From: Abditibacteriaceae bacterium
GTDB taxonomy: Bacteria; Armatimonadota; Abditibacteriia; Abditibacteriales; Abditibacteriaceae
Assembly: GCA_019239895.1 (NCBI GenBank)
Contig: JAFAZH010000048.1
Location: 1-64,000, forward strand
DNA: 64,000 bases
Direction: 5' to 3'
The stretch's first letter is position 1; every line of letters starts with the position of its first letter. Position numbers and translations under genes: made by a program. Positions 16,521-24,830 of this stretch are shown here, piece by piece. Below the pieces are notes generated by a model. It was given only the letters and a program-made list of their open reading frames with translations, was not told the DNA's origin and made no database searches.

Positions 16521-17963
16521 TCACATACTGACTGGCATAGCTCGTTTAGATTTTAATTTTCGCTGCATCTCCAAAGCGCCAGTCACATCTTCGAGAGCCA
16601 TTATCGCCCTTTTATAATTTGGGTCTAACTCAAGGGCATTCTCCAGAGCTTGCTTGGCTTCACCCAAACGGGCCTGAGACCGTAAGACGCAACCCAATCT
16701 AAAGAATGCCACCTCTTGATCATCTTTAAAGGTAAGTGCCTGGCGAAAGTTAGCTTCAGCCTCCTCAATTCTGCCTTGATGATACAGGCAATTCCCAAGG
16801 TCACAATAGGCTTCCTCCTGCCAGGGTTCAGCTTCAGCAGCTAACTCCACATTTTTACGACGCCACCTTTCCTCTTCTATGAACTTACCTTGCAGTTCGC
16901 AAAGCTTCGCCCATGCATTGTGTGCGGCTCTTGGGCTTAAATGCTTGGGGAGCGACTTCTCTAGTGTGCCAGCACGATTAAGTGCTACCTCCGCTTCGCC
17001 GAATCGCCTCAAGTCACTCAAAATCATCCCGTAAAGGACAAACCCATAATGATTGGGATTTAATTCCAGATTGCGTTCAATGCACAGTAAAGCTTGTGCG
17101 ACAGCATTGTGTCGGTCAGCTTCAATAGCTCTATTCCACCAGTATTTAGCCTTGCTTCTATCGGTGAATATAGTATGCGTCCGTTCGTATTTATCATCTT
17201 CCCGCATTCTGATCGCCTGACGCACCCGCCCAAGGCCTGCACCCACGGTCTCCCCGGCACATTTAGCAATATCGAGGTCATTCCACATATAGACTGTTTG
17301 CTTAGGATGAGCCGTATCATCCAACTCCTCGTATTTAATCTCCTCTGCAATCTCTAATGCTCCAAGCACATCATCCAGTGCTTCCTGGGCAAAGCTATAT
17401 TCTGGATCAAGAGCCAAGGCACTCTTAAAGGCTCGTGCCGCTTCGCTAAAACGTCCTTGCGCCCGCAACACAAAACCTAGATTAAGGAACGCCTCATCAG
17501 GATTCCCCTGAAGCGTCGTGGCATGACGGTGAATCTTCTCCGCTTCCTCTAATTTGCCTTGGCTGGCCAGACAACCTCCCAGATAAATAAATCCAATCGT
17601 ATCATTAGGCTTGACCTGAGCCAAATGTTGGTACCACTTTTCCGCTTCTGCCTCTGCACCTTTAACACTGTAGAAGTTTCCCCATTCAATTATTGAAAGG
17701 TATTTTTCTCGCTTCTGATTAGCACAGGTCATGCCCTCATTAAGAGCTATACGAGCTTCAGAAAAACGGCGCAACTTGGTTAAGACAGCTCCATAAAGCG
17801 ACCAAGTATAGCTATCTGGATTCAAACTATGACAATATTCAGCGCCTACCAATGCCTGAGCATAAAATCTGCCAGAATAGGCATTAACTGTCTTTTGCCA
17901 CCAGTAAGCCATGTCACTATCACAACTATGCTGGTTTTGAGGTGCTATCTGATCCGAGTGCAT
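16521..17963 (-). CDS. TPR-repeat protein with an internal duplication
   Basis: The 480-residue protein is a chain of tetratricopeptide repeats (EAFLNLGFVLRAQGRFSEAA, EAYCDLGNCLYHQGRIEEAE, VAFFRLGCVLRSQARLGEAK). The two halves are alike. Each starts with a YWW-x-(K/R)-(T/A) stretch, then LNP(D/N) and LRRF(S/G)EA, and each ends DVLGALE or DVTGALE, so a ~230-residue unit has been duplicated. No signal peptide is present. It lies 29 bp after the cysteine desulfurase and 11 bp before mnmA, so it is probably cotranscribed. Its role is unknown; TPR proteins usually scaffold protein complexes. Confidence 0.85.
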   Translation of the reverse strand: MHSDQIAPQNQHSCDSDMAYWWQKTVNAYSGRFYAQALVGAEYCHSLNPDSYTWSLYGAVLTKLRRFSEARIALNEGMTCANQKREKYLSIIEWGNFYSVKGAEAEAEKWYQHLAQVKPNDTIGFIYLGGCLASQGKLEEAEKIHRHATTLQGNPDEAFLNLGFVLRAQGRFSEAARAFKSALALDPEYSFAQEALDDVLGALEIAEEIKYEELDDTAHPKQTVYMWNDLDIAKCAGETVGAGLGRVRQAIRMREDDKYERTHTIFTDRSKAKYWWNRAIEADRHNAVAQALLCIERNLELNPNHYGFVLYGMILSDLRRFGEAEVALNRAGTLEKSLPKHLSPRAAHNAWAKLCELQGKFIEEERWRRKNVELAAEAEPWQEEAYCDLGNCLYHQGRIEEAEANFRQALTFKDDQEVAFFRLGCVLRSQARLGEAKQALENALELDPNYKRAIMALEDVTGALEMQRKLKSKRAMPVSM

Positions 17964-17992
17964 TTCATTTATCCCAAGTGCGTTCTCACCTG

Positions 17993-19144
17993 TTAATTAC
18001 GCTGTAAGACTTGCTTTACCGCATCTAAGAAGTTGTCTATATCTGAAACTGTATTTTGCACGCCGAGAGACACCCGCAGCGATGCCCTTGCTGCACTTTG
18101 GGAACGTCCCATTGCAGTCAAGACATGGGAAGGTTCCAGTGCCCCGGAAGCGCAGGCGGAGCCAGTGCCCACCGCAAAACCCATTAAATCTAAGTTGAGC
18201 GCCAGGGATTCTGCACGCTGGCCTGCCAATGACACATTCGTAATGTGCGGCGCACGCGGCGCAGAACTGCCATTGATGCAGGCTCCTGGCAGACTCTTTA
18301 AACCCTGTTCCAACCGCTCGCGCAGGCTATTTAAATACGTCTGATTCTGACTCAGGTTGCGGTGTGCTATTTCCGCCGCAACTCCCATACCAACAATGCC
18401 TGGCACGTTTTCTGTCCCGGCCCGGCGGCCCCGCTCTTGCGCACCGCCCCGCTGCCAGGCGCGCATTTTCACCCCGCGCCGAATAAAAAGCGCACCAACA
18501 CCCTTTGGCCCTTGAAACTTGTGGGCCGAGAGCGACAGCAAATCCACATTTAATTCATTCACTGATACAGACAGTTTACCGGCAGCCTGCACCGCATCGG
18601 TGTGAAAAGTGATACCCCGCTCACGCAACAAAGCCCCAATTTCCGCCACCGGCTGGCAAACGCCAACCTCATTATTAACAGCCATCACGGAAACTAAGAT
18701 GGTATTGGGCCGCAGCAGGTGTTCAATTGCTTCCGGGGCAACCTGCCCGTTCTCATCTACGCCGATAGATTCCACCTCAAAGCCCAAATCGCGCAAGGTT
18801 TCGGCAGGTTCTAGGATTGCATGATGCTCCACTGCCGAAACGAGGATATGACCACGCCGCTCCCAGTTCGCCAGAGCCGTGCCCAGCAAGGCCCAGTTAT
18901 CACTTTCAGTGCCGCCAGAGGTAAAGACAATCTCATCCGGCTGCGCCCCAATGAGGGCTGCTACTTGACCACGAGCGCGATCCACCGCGGCACGGGCATT
19001 CCTGCTGACGGCATAGGGGCTGCTGGCATTGCCAAAGGTGCCCACCAGATAAGGCTCCATCGCCGCCTGGGCCGCTGCACACAGGGGTGTAGTGGCTGCA
19101 TTATCAAGGTAAACCTGCGTCCGATTTTGAATCTCCCCCGGCAT
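17993..19144 (-). CDS. Cysteine desulfurase (IscS/NifS family)
   Basis: This PLP enzyme has LDNAATTP at the N-terminus, TSGGTESDNWAL, VEHHAILEP, HTDAVQAAGK, the PLP-binding Lys in LSLSAHKFQGPKGVG, RAGTENVPGIVG and the active-site Cys loop GSACASGA. It converts cysteine to alanine and hands persulfide sulfur to acceptors for Fe-S assembly or tRNA thiolation. Co-directional mnmA suggests it feeds 2-thiouridine synthesis. No IscU, IscA or IscR gene is adjacent. The 383 residues match the family. The ATG at 19144 has only a weak ribosome site. Confidence 0.94.
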   Translation of the reverse strand: MPGEIQNRTQVYLDNAATTPLCAAAQAAMEPYLVGTFGNASSPYAVSRNARAAVDRARGQVAALIGAQPDEIVFTSGGTESDNWALLGTALANWERRGHILVSAVEHHAILEPAETLRDLGFEVESIGVDENGQVAPEAIEHLLRPNTILVSVMAVNNEVGVCQPVAEIGALLRERGITFHTDAVQAAGKLSVSVNELNVDLLSLSAHKFQGPKGVGALFIRRGVKMRAWQRGGAQERGRRAGTENVPGIVGMGVAAEIAHRNLSQNQTYLNSLRERLEQGLKSLPGACINGSSAPRAPHITNVSLAGQRAESLALNLDLMGFAVGTGSACASGALEPSHVLTAMGRSQSAARASLRVSLGVQNTVSDIDNFLDAVKQVLQRN

Positions 19145-19172
19145 GATTTTATTTATCGAGCTTTAACACCAC

Positions 19173-19499
19173 TCATTCCGCAAACATCTCAGCCAGCGAC
19201 GCCAGAACCTCTTTCTGCTCCAGGCTACTCAGCCGCCCCAAACGCTTAACTAAACGGGTCTTGTCTACCGTGCGGAGTTGATCCAGCACAATCTGCCCTT
19301 CCTTGCCCTGGAATTTGCACGCTATACGAGTCGGATAGGAGCGACCCTTGGTCGTCATAGGGGCGAGGATAACTGTTGCAATGTGACGATTAATTTCATC
19401 CGGCGACACGATTACACAAGGCCGAGTCTTCTGAATTTCGGCCCCAACGGTAGGGTCTAAATTGACCAGGTAGATTTCAAAGCGTTTTACCATTCCCAT
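19173..19499 (-). CDS. MazF/PemK-family toxin
   Basis: The 108-residue protein has the MazF/PemK pattern: RFEIYLVNLDPTVGAEIQK, TRPCVIVSPDEIN, ILAPMTTKGRSYPTRI and the helix GQIVLDQLRTVDKTRLVK. Members are sequence-specific endoribonucleases that cut mRNA. The first 13 bases overlap the antitoxin gene, as expected for a translationally coupled toxin-antitoxin pair. Start 19499 or the Met two codons in. It ends 28 bp before the cysteine desulfurase start, so the pair may head that operon. Confidence 0.92.
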   Translation of the reverse strand: MGMVKRFEIYLVNLDPTVGAEIQKTRPCVIVSPDEINRHIATVILAPMTTKGRSYPTRIACKFQGKEGQIVLDQLRTVDKTRLVKRLGRLSSLEQKEVLASLAEMFAE

Positions 19500-19744
19500 T
19501 CATCATTGTCCCAGTGGCTAGAGCTTACCGTATCAGCATCTAACAGTTGGTCATCCCCCTGCTCCGCCATCGCTTTAAATTGCTCATCCCACGCCTGGCG
19601 GGGCACTTGAGCCACTGGACGGATAACCAGTTGATGTGGCTGCGCTTCAATCTCAACTTGCTTACCCAATCCAACTTGCTCAATGAGTAGCTTGGGAAGA
19701 CGAACCCCCTGCGAATTACCAATTTTGATTAAATACGTTCTCAT
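19487..19744 (-). CDS. MazE-family antitoxin (AbrB-like)
   Basis: The protein starts MRTYLIKIGNSQGVRLPK, the swapped-hairpin AbrB/MazE DNA-binding fold, followed by LLIEQVGLG and an acidic C-terminal tail (DNDEWEW) expected to wrap the toxin. The frame continues upstream to 19834, but GGTGGAG lies 3 nt before the ATG at 19744, where homology begins. It represses its own operon and neutralises the MazF-like toxin it overlaps by 13 bp. Confidence 0.9.
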   Translation of the reverse strand: MRTYLIKIGNSQGVRLPKLLIEQVGLGKQVEIEAQPHQLVIRPVAQVPRQAWDEQFKAMAEQGDDQLLDADTVSSSHWDNDEWEW

Positions 19745-19918
19745 GACTCCACCCGCTGCTGATTTCCATGCGCTTCTGTACTTACATTGTACTCCCCTAA
19801 CAGTTCTCTGCCAAGCAACCCCTACCGCCAACAACTCATGGCTGACGCTTGACTCTACGCGTTGACCCTACCCCGTTGCACCGGCAAACTAAAGACACCT
19901 TGTCTTTGAAGATACGCT

Positions 19919-22900
19919 ATGAAAAGAATTTCCGCACTGCTGCAAGCCGAGCCGATTAACACAGAACTTATACACACCGCTTTAGAACGGCTGGGCTTAG
20001 GGGAATGGACAACCATTAACCGCAAGCAGGTTTTTTCGACAACACGCGCCGCCAAGCTCATTGAGGGATTGGCCAAAGAGCCAGCCGACCGTGAAGCTTT
20101 ATTGCGGGTGCTTGATGATCTACTGCAAGATTTAGCGGAAGCCGCCGCTCCTTTGCGCGCCCTGGTCAACTTCGCCCGGTTGGTGGATGTGGTTGGCAAT
20201 CGCACCACTTTTTTTAGCGATCTCCAAAAGCACCCGGCAATGCGTGGCAGGCTTTGTCGTTTGCTGTCCTTTTCGCAAGCTTTAGCCGATGTTTTAATCC
20301 GGCAGCCGGAGCTTCTGGCATTGATGCGAACCGCGCCCCAATCGCTAAGCCGCAACGCACTGCGCCGCAGGGCGCACACGGCCCTGCAAGACCATGCGAC
20401 ACCGCAGGCGCAATTAGAACAGTTGCGCCGCTTTCGCCGCCGTGAAACCCTGCGCATTGGGCTGCTCGATATGCAAAGTCAAACCTGGCGCGATGTCGAA
20501 GATTTTGAAGCCGTGGTGCATCAAATCTCGGACTTGGCCCAGGTATGTGTTGAGCAAACCCTCGCTATCCTGGCTCAAGAAACCGCCAACAACAGCCAGG
20601 ATAGTAACGGTAGTAACCGCAGCAACCTACCTTTCGTAGTCATGGCGATGGGCAAGTTAGGCGCACGCGAATTGAACTATTCTTCTGATATTGACCTCGT
20701 CTTCATCCATGATGGCGATGAGGAGACCATGCAGAAATTAGGGCAACGGCTGTTAGTCGAGTTGACGGCCTCTACTGCCCAAGGGGTACTGTACCGAGTG
20801 GATATGCGCTTGCGGCCCGAAGGTAAATCCGGCCCGCTGGTCACTTCTCTGGACTACGCGCTGAGTTATTACGAATCTTATGCTGCCGCCTGGGAGTGGC
20901 AGGCGCTCATCAAAGCGCGAGTGGTGGCCGGGGATGCCCACTTGGGGCGGCGCTTTCGCAAATTCACGCGCGGTGTGACTTGGGCCAAGCGTGCTGATGA
21001 TGCCCATTTGCGTGAAATCCTCGACATGAAGCGCCGCTCGGAAACGACCGCCGAAGGCTCCGACGCGACCAATGTCAAGCAGGGGCCGGGCGGTATCCGC
21101 GACGCCGAATGGACAGTGCAACAGTTGCAGATGATGGTGGGGCCGGAGCACCCGCGCGTGCGCGCCCATGATACCCTGCGCGCCGTGGAAGCCCTCGAAG
21201 GGTTCGGTGCCCTGTCCTTTGAAGAGGCGAACCGCTTGCGCGACGGCTATCTCTTTCTGCGGGTAGTTGAACATCGCCTGCAACTGCTGGATGAACGCGC
21301 CGTGCGCACTCTGCCCAAAGATGACGCCGAGCGCATCGCTCTGGCCCGCCGCACGGGTTGCCCGTGGCGTGGCAAAGCGGCCCTGCGCTGGCTCGAAGAA
21401 GAACACACCCGCCATCGCGCCGATATTCGCGCCCTCTGCGAACGCATGTTCTGGGGTTGGCAGGATACAGCAGAGGGGGAGAGAGGGAGAGGGGGAGAAG
21501 AGGAGAAGGAGGGAGGGGGGACAGATGCACGGGAGGTTAGCGATTATGCCAGCGGTAGCCATTCCCCTTCTCCCCTTCTCCCCCTCTCCCTCCCTCTCCC
21601 GCCAGATGCCCAGCGCCGGGTGCAGCGGATTGCAGAAGGCACCTCCACGCACCCGTTTCCGGCTCCCCTAGCCCGCCAGATTCATTCAGCCCTGCCGGAT
21701 GTCTTGCGCTATCTGGAACATGCGGCTAATCCTGACCGGGCGCTCATTAATTTAGAGCGGTTGTGTGACGCTTCGGGCAATCGCCTGTCGCTGTTACGGG
21801 CTTTGGGGCAATCCACCAATTTGGCCCGTGCGGTGTTTGCCATTCTCGGCGGCTCGCAGTTCCTCTCCGACACCCTCATTCGCTTTCCTGAACTGCTGGA
21901 CTTAGCGGCCCAACGCTCGGCCATCGTCGAACCCAAAACCTGGGATCAGGCGCGGGCCGATTGCCGCTCTTACTGCTTAACTTTCCGCGACCGGGCTGCG
22001 GCTCTGCGGCGCTGGAAACGACGGGAGATGTTACGCATTGGCTTGCGCGATTTAGCCCTCGATGCACCGCCGCTGGAAATTACCCGCGAAATCGCTGATC
22101 TGGCGCAAGCCTGTTTAGCTTTAGCCTGTGATGAAGTCGGGGCGAGCCTGCGGCCAGCTTCGGAGCGTATTACTTTTTGCGTTTTGGGCATGGGCAAATT
22201 AGGTGGTGGCGAAATGCACTACGCTTCCGATGCCGATGTGCTTTTTAGTTACCAAGTGCCAACTGCTCTCCCTGGCAATGAGAATGAGACCAATCGTTAT
22301 GCCAGTTTGGGGGCACGGTGGGCCGAAGATTTAACGCGCTACATGAGTGAGCGCACCGAAGAAGGCGTCTGCTTTGCGGTGGATGCCCGCCTGCGCCCCG
22401 AAGGACGCAATGGGCCGTTGGCTCCGCCAGTAGCTGGCTACATCCAATACTTCGAGAAGCCGACCAATGGCATCGCTATCTGGGAGCGCCAGGCCCTCAC
22501 CCGCGCCCGTTATGTGGCGGGTGATGCCGAAACTGCCGCCGAACTCTTGGCTGCCATTCATCATGTAGCATATCCCGAACAATGGTGTGCGGAATGGGGC
22601 GATGAATTGCGCCACATCAAAAGCCGGGTCGAAAAAGAACGTGCTGCACGCGGTTCATCCAGTGGCACAACCACTGTATTTGACGTAAAGCTGGGACGTG
22701 GTGGCCTCAGCGATATTGAGTTCTGTGCCCAGTGGTTGGCCCTAAAAAATGGCTTCCGTGTGCCTGCTTTGCAAACGCCCAATACCTTGCGTCAGATCGA
22801 AGCGGCCCGTGATGCCGAGCTATTAACCGACGCGGACGCCAACGCTTTAAGCCACGCCTATGCCTTCCTACGCCGTGCCGAACTGCGCCTGCAAATCACC

Positions 22901-23074
22901 CAGGAACACTCCATCCATGCCGTCAAGCGCAGCAGCCCCGAATTTATCGCCTGGGCACGCGCCATCTATCCTGATGAACGTAGCGAAGTCGCCACTGCCC
23001 GCTTTGAAGAAGCATGGCAAGGCTACACCCAGCCCGCTCGCGCCGTCATGGAACGAGTGCGGGATGCGTTGTAA
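19919..23074 (+). CDS. glnE: Glutamine synthetase adenylyltransferase/deadenylylase GlnE
   Basis: Two nucleotidyltransferase domains of the GlnE type are present: VMAMGKLGARELNYSSDIDLVF (first, deadenylylating half) and VLGMGKLGGGEMHYASDADVLF (second, adenylylating half). Each is followed by a helical PII-UT linker domain, with KQGPGGIRDAEWTVQ and KLGRGGLSDIEFCAQ. The protein adjusts glutamine synthetase activity to nitrogen status. It is 1051 residues against about 950 in E. coli. A stretch of about 45 residues in the inter-domain linker is encoded by a purine/pyrimidine inverted repeat (21473-21602). glnD, its usual regulatory partner, is nearby at 24.8 kb. Confidence 0.95.
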   Translation: MKRISALLQAEPINTELIHTALERLGLGEWTTINRKQVFSTTRAAKLIEGLAKEPADREALLRVLDDLLQDLAEAAAPLRALVNFARLVDVVGNRTTFFSDLQKHPAMRGRLCRLLSFSQALADVLIRQPELLALMRTAPQSLSRNALRRRAHTALQDHATPQAQLEQLRRFRRRETLRIGLLDMQSQTWRDVEDFEAVVHQISDLAQVCVEQTLAILAQETANNSQDSNGSNRSNLPFVVMAMGKLGARELNYSSDIDLVFIHDGDEETMQKLGQRLLVELTASTAQGVLYRVDMRLRPEGKSGPLVTSLDYALSYYESYAAAWEWQALIKARVVAGDAHLGRRFRKFTRGVTWAKRADDAHLREILDMKRRSETTAEGSDATNVKQGPGGIRDAEWTVQQLQMMVGPEHPRVRAHDTLRAVEALEGFGALSFEEANRLRDGYLFLRVVEHRLQLLDERAVRTLPKDDAERIALARRTGCPWRGKAALRWLEEEHTRHRADIRALCERMFWGWQDTAEGERGRGGEEEKEGGGTDAREVSDYASGSHSPSPLLPLSLPLPPDAQRRVQRIAEGTSTHPFPAPLARQIHSALPDVLRYLEHAANPDRALINLERLCDASGNRLSLLRALGQSTNLARAVFAILGGSQFLSDTLIRFPELLDLAAQRSAIVEPKTWDQARADCRSYCLTFRDRAAALRRWKRREMLRIGLRDLALDAPPLEITREIADLAQACLALACDEVGASLRPASERITFCVLGMGKLGGGEMHYASDADVLFSYQVPTALPGNENETNRYASLGARWAEDLTRYMSERTEEGVCFAVDARLRPEGRNGPLAPPVAGYIQYFEKPTNGIAIWERQALTRARYVAGDAETAAELLAAIHHVAYPEQWCAEWGDELRHIKSRVEKERAARGSSSGTTTVFDVKLGRGGLSDIEFCAQWLALKNGFRVPALQTPNTLRQIEAARDAELLTDADANALSHAYAFLRRAELRLQITQEHSIHAVKRSSPEFIAWARAIYPDERSEVATARFEEAWQGYTQPARAVMERVRDAL
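21473..21602. repeat. Inverted repeat embedded in glnE
   Basis: A purine arm (21473-21520, repeated GAGGG and GGAGA words) is followed after about 42 nt by its pyrimidine complement (21563-21602). It is translated in frame as a Gly/Glu/Arg-rich segment, then DAREVSDYASGSH, then a Ser/Pro/Leu segment, between the two catalytic halves of GlnE. It has the same architecture as the intergenic long inverted repeats. Confidence 0.85.
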
Positions 23075-23129
23075 GGAGCAAGTCAAATCCGCAATATGGC
23101 ACTTTGCTTTAAGGGGGCAATAATGTTGC

Positions 23130-24653
23130 CTATTTTTGAGACTGCTCTGAATTATCGGGGTTATGGGAATCGGGTAGCTCATCATACCAATCCACCCCGT
23201 CATCATCCTTCGCCTGAGCTATAATTGTGACCTTCCCTGTATTTACTTCAACGGCCTCAAGGGAACTTGTCTCATTGACGAAAGCACTACCAGGATTTCG
23301 ACCAGTGAATTCGGTTACGCAGACAAACAGCGTATCGCTATTGCTGCTTAAGCGCCGGGGAGAAAACTGTGGTTCAACACCACGGCGCGGAGCTTGTGTG
23401 TAATCTTTGGCTTGGAGTAAGGCTAATCGTTTAAAATGTCGAGTTTTGACATCCCAATTTCTGACTTCCGCCTGGGCATTAGGACTGGGTTTCATCTGCT
23501 CAAAAGTGAGAAAGTGTTGGTTATCTGGGAGCCAGAAAATAGAGGGGTAATCATCTCCCTCTACATTGAGTGCTATGCGCTGTGAACCATCGAGCCTTGC
23601 CACTGCCAGCGAAGCACCTTGAGGAGATTCTTCCCACCCATAACGTAAGGGATATGGCTTCTCAGGATGCTCTGAGCCGAAAAAGGCGAGGTGCTGTCCA
23701 TCAGGCGCTGGCGCAGGAAGATAGCCATCCTTAAAGAGTAGCTTAGAGGTTTGGTTTTCAAAGGAATAAGCATAGAGGTTGGGGCGTGGCTCAGGCTGAA
23801 CCACGTTAGCTTTAGCGGCATTAACCTGAGCCTGTCTATTGGCATGGCTCTGTTGCTTTTGGTTCGTCCCCTCCATCATTGCCTTGAGTCTTTCCACTAC
23901 GATCTTTTGTCCTTGCTCGGATAAAATTCCATAAAGCAAAGTGTGTGGTGCTAACCAGGAGAAAGGTGCCTTCAGTATGTCGTTGCTAACCGCTAAATGT
24001 GCTTCTCCAGTTCGCCAGTTGCACACATAGAGATGAAGCGGCCCATTGTAAAGATCATGGAAAAAGTCTCGACCATCCGCATCACCACCTTCCACAAAAG
24101 CGATATAGTTACTATCTGGTGCCCAGGAAACAACCCGATAAGTGAGATATTTATCCGAAGCTAAGCTAAGACTATTAGTAATGATGTCCAGGACATAGAG
24201 CCGATACGTGCCATCTTCGCTTATTGGCTCACCATATTTGAAAAGGACATAACGACCATCAGGGGAGAATTGGGGATCAAAAGCTATTCTTGCACCCTGC
24301 GCATCTATTTCTGGCCCTGGATTTACCGGCTCGTTTACCTGATAGGTTAAAGTTGAAACTGTAGTAGGTTCAACAATATGCAGGGCCAGATAAGAAAGAC
24401 AATTACTCTTTTTCGGGCGCACTACAATGGCATGAGCCATGCGCCCGGAGCGGGAATGAATAACCTGCAATTGTCCCCGTTCGCCTAACACAATTCCATT
24501 GATAGGAGGGCTGAGAGTAATAAGGTCTGCTGTCTGTGCAGATTGGTTAAATACGCTAATCCTATTTTCTTTAGTTGGCTTATGCACCAGCCCCTTTTGC
24601 CACAAACCCCAAAAAGTAATAGATAAGCCAAAGACAAAGAGAATTCTTTTCAT
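23130..24653 (-). CDS. Secreted or anchored TolB/PD40-like beta-propeller protein
   Basis: The start MKRILFVFGLSITFWGLWQKG is a signal peptide or membrane anchor. The rest contains PD40/WD40-like blades: FDPQFSPDGRYVLFKYG, VVSWAPDSNYIAFVEGG, DGYLPAPAPDGQHLAFFGS, SIFWLPDNQHFLTFEQ. Such propellers often mediate protein contact at the envelope. A longer frame begins at 24683, but AAGGGG lies 7 nt before the ATG at 24653. The protein is 507 residues. It is transcribed against glnE, and its start is divergent from glnD. The specific role is unknown. Confidence 0.78.
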   Translation of the reverse strand: MKRILFVFGLSITFWGLWQKGLVHKPTKENRISVFNQSAQTADLITLSPPINGIVLGERGQLQVIHSRSGRMAHAIVVRPKKSNCLSYLALHIVEPTTVSTLTYQVNEPVNPGPEIDAQGARIAFDPQFSPDGRYVLFKYGEPISEDGTYRLYVLDIITNSLSLASDKYLTYRVVSWAPDSNYIAFVEGGDADGRDFFHDLYNGPLHLYVCNWRTGEAHLAVSNDILKAPFSWLAPHTLLYGILSEQGQKIVVERLKAMMEGTNQKQQSHANRQAQVNAAKANVVQPEPRPNLYAYSFENQTSKLLFKDGYLPAPAPDGQHLAFFGSEHPEKPYPLRYGWEESPQGASLAVARLDGSQRIALNVEGDDYPSIFWLPDNQHFLTFEQMKPSPNAQAEVRNWDVKTRHFKRLALLQAKDYTQAPRRGVEPQFSPRRLSSNSDTLFVCVTEFTGRNPGSAFVNETSSLEAVEVNTGKVTIIAQAKDDDGVDWYDELPDSHNPDNSEQSQK

Positions 24654-24705
24654 GGCGAAACCCCTTCTATGCACCTTATCCATAGTTAATCTAACAGCCC
24701 GCTAA

Positions 24706-24711
24706 ATTATA
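24706..24711 (-). promoter_or_regulatory. Possible -10 box for the beta-propeller gene
   Basis: A perfect TATAAT on the minus strand lies about 50 nt before the ATG at 24653, in a strongly AT-rich stretch (24700-24745). No good -35 hexamer is seen at the right distance. Confidence 0.3.
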
Positions 24712-24830
24712 TTGTCATAATATATATTATTAAATCTTTTTAGAGACTGCCAACATCGGTTGAAATTGGCTTAATTTGAGGCTTCTCAGATTACCCTGCG
24801 GTTAAACCTAAAATTGCAGTGTGAGACTTA

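Noticed and set aside
20753..21652. 299-residue minus-strand frame opposite glnE
   Set aside because: It is a shadow of the glnE frame and the purine/pyrimidine repeat; no motif and no ribosome site.
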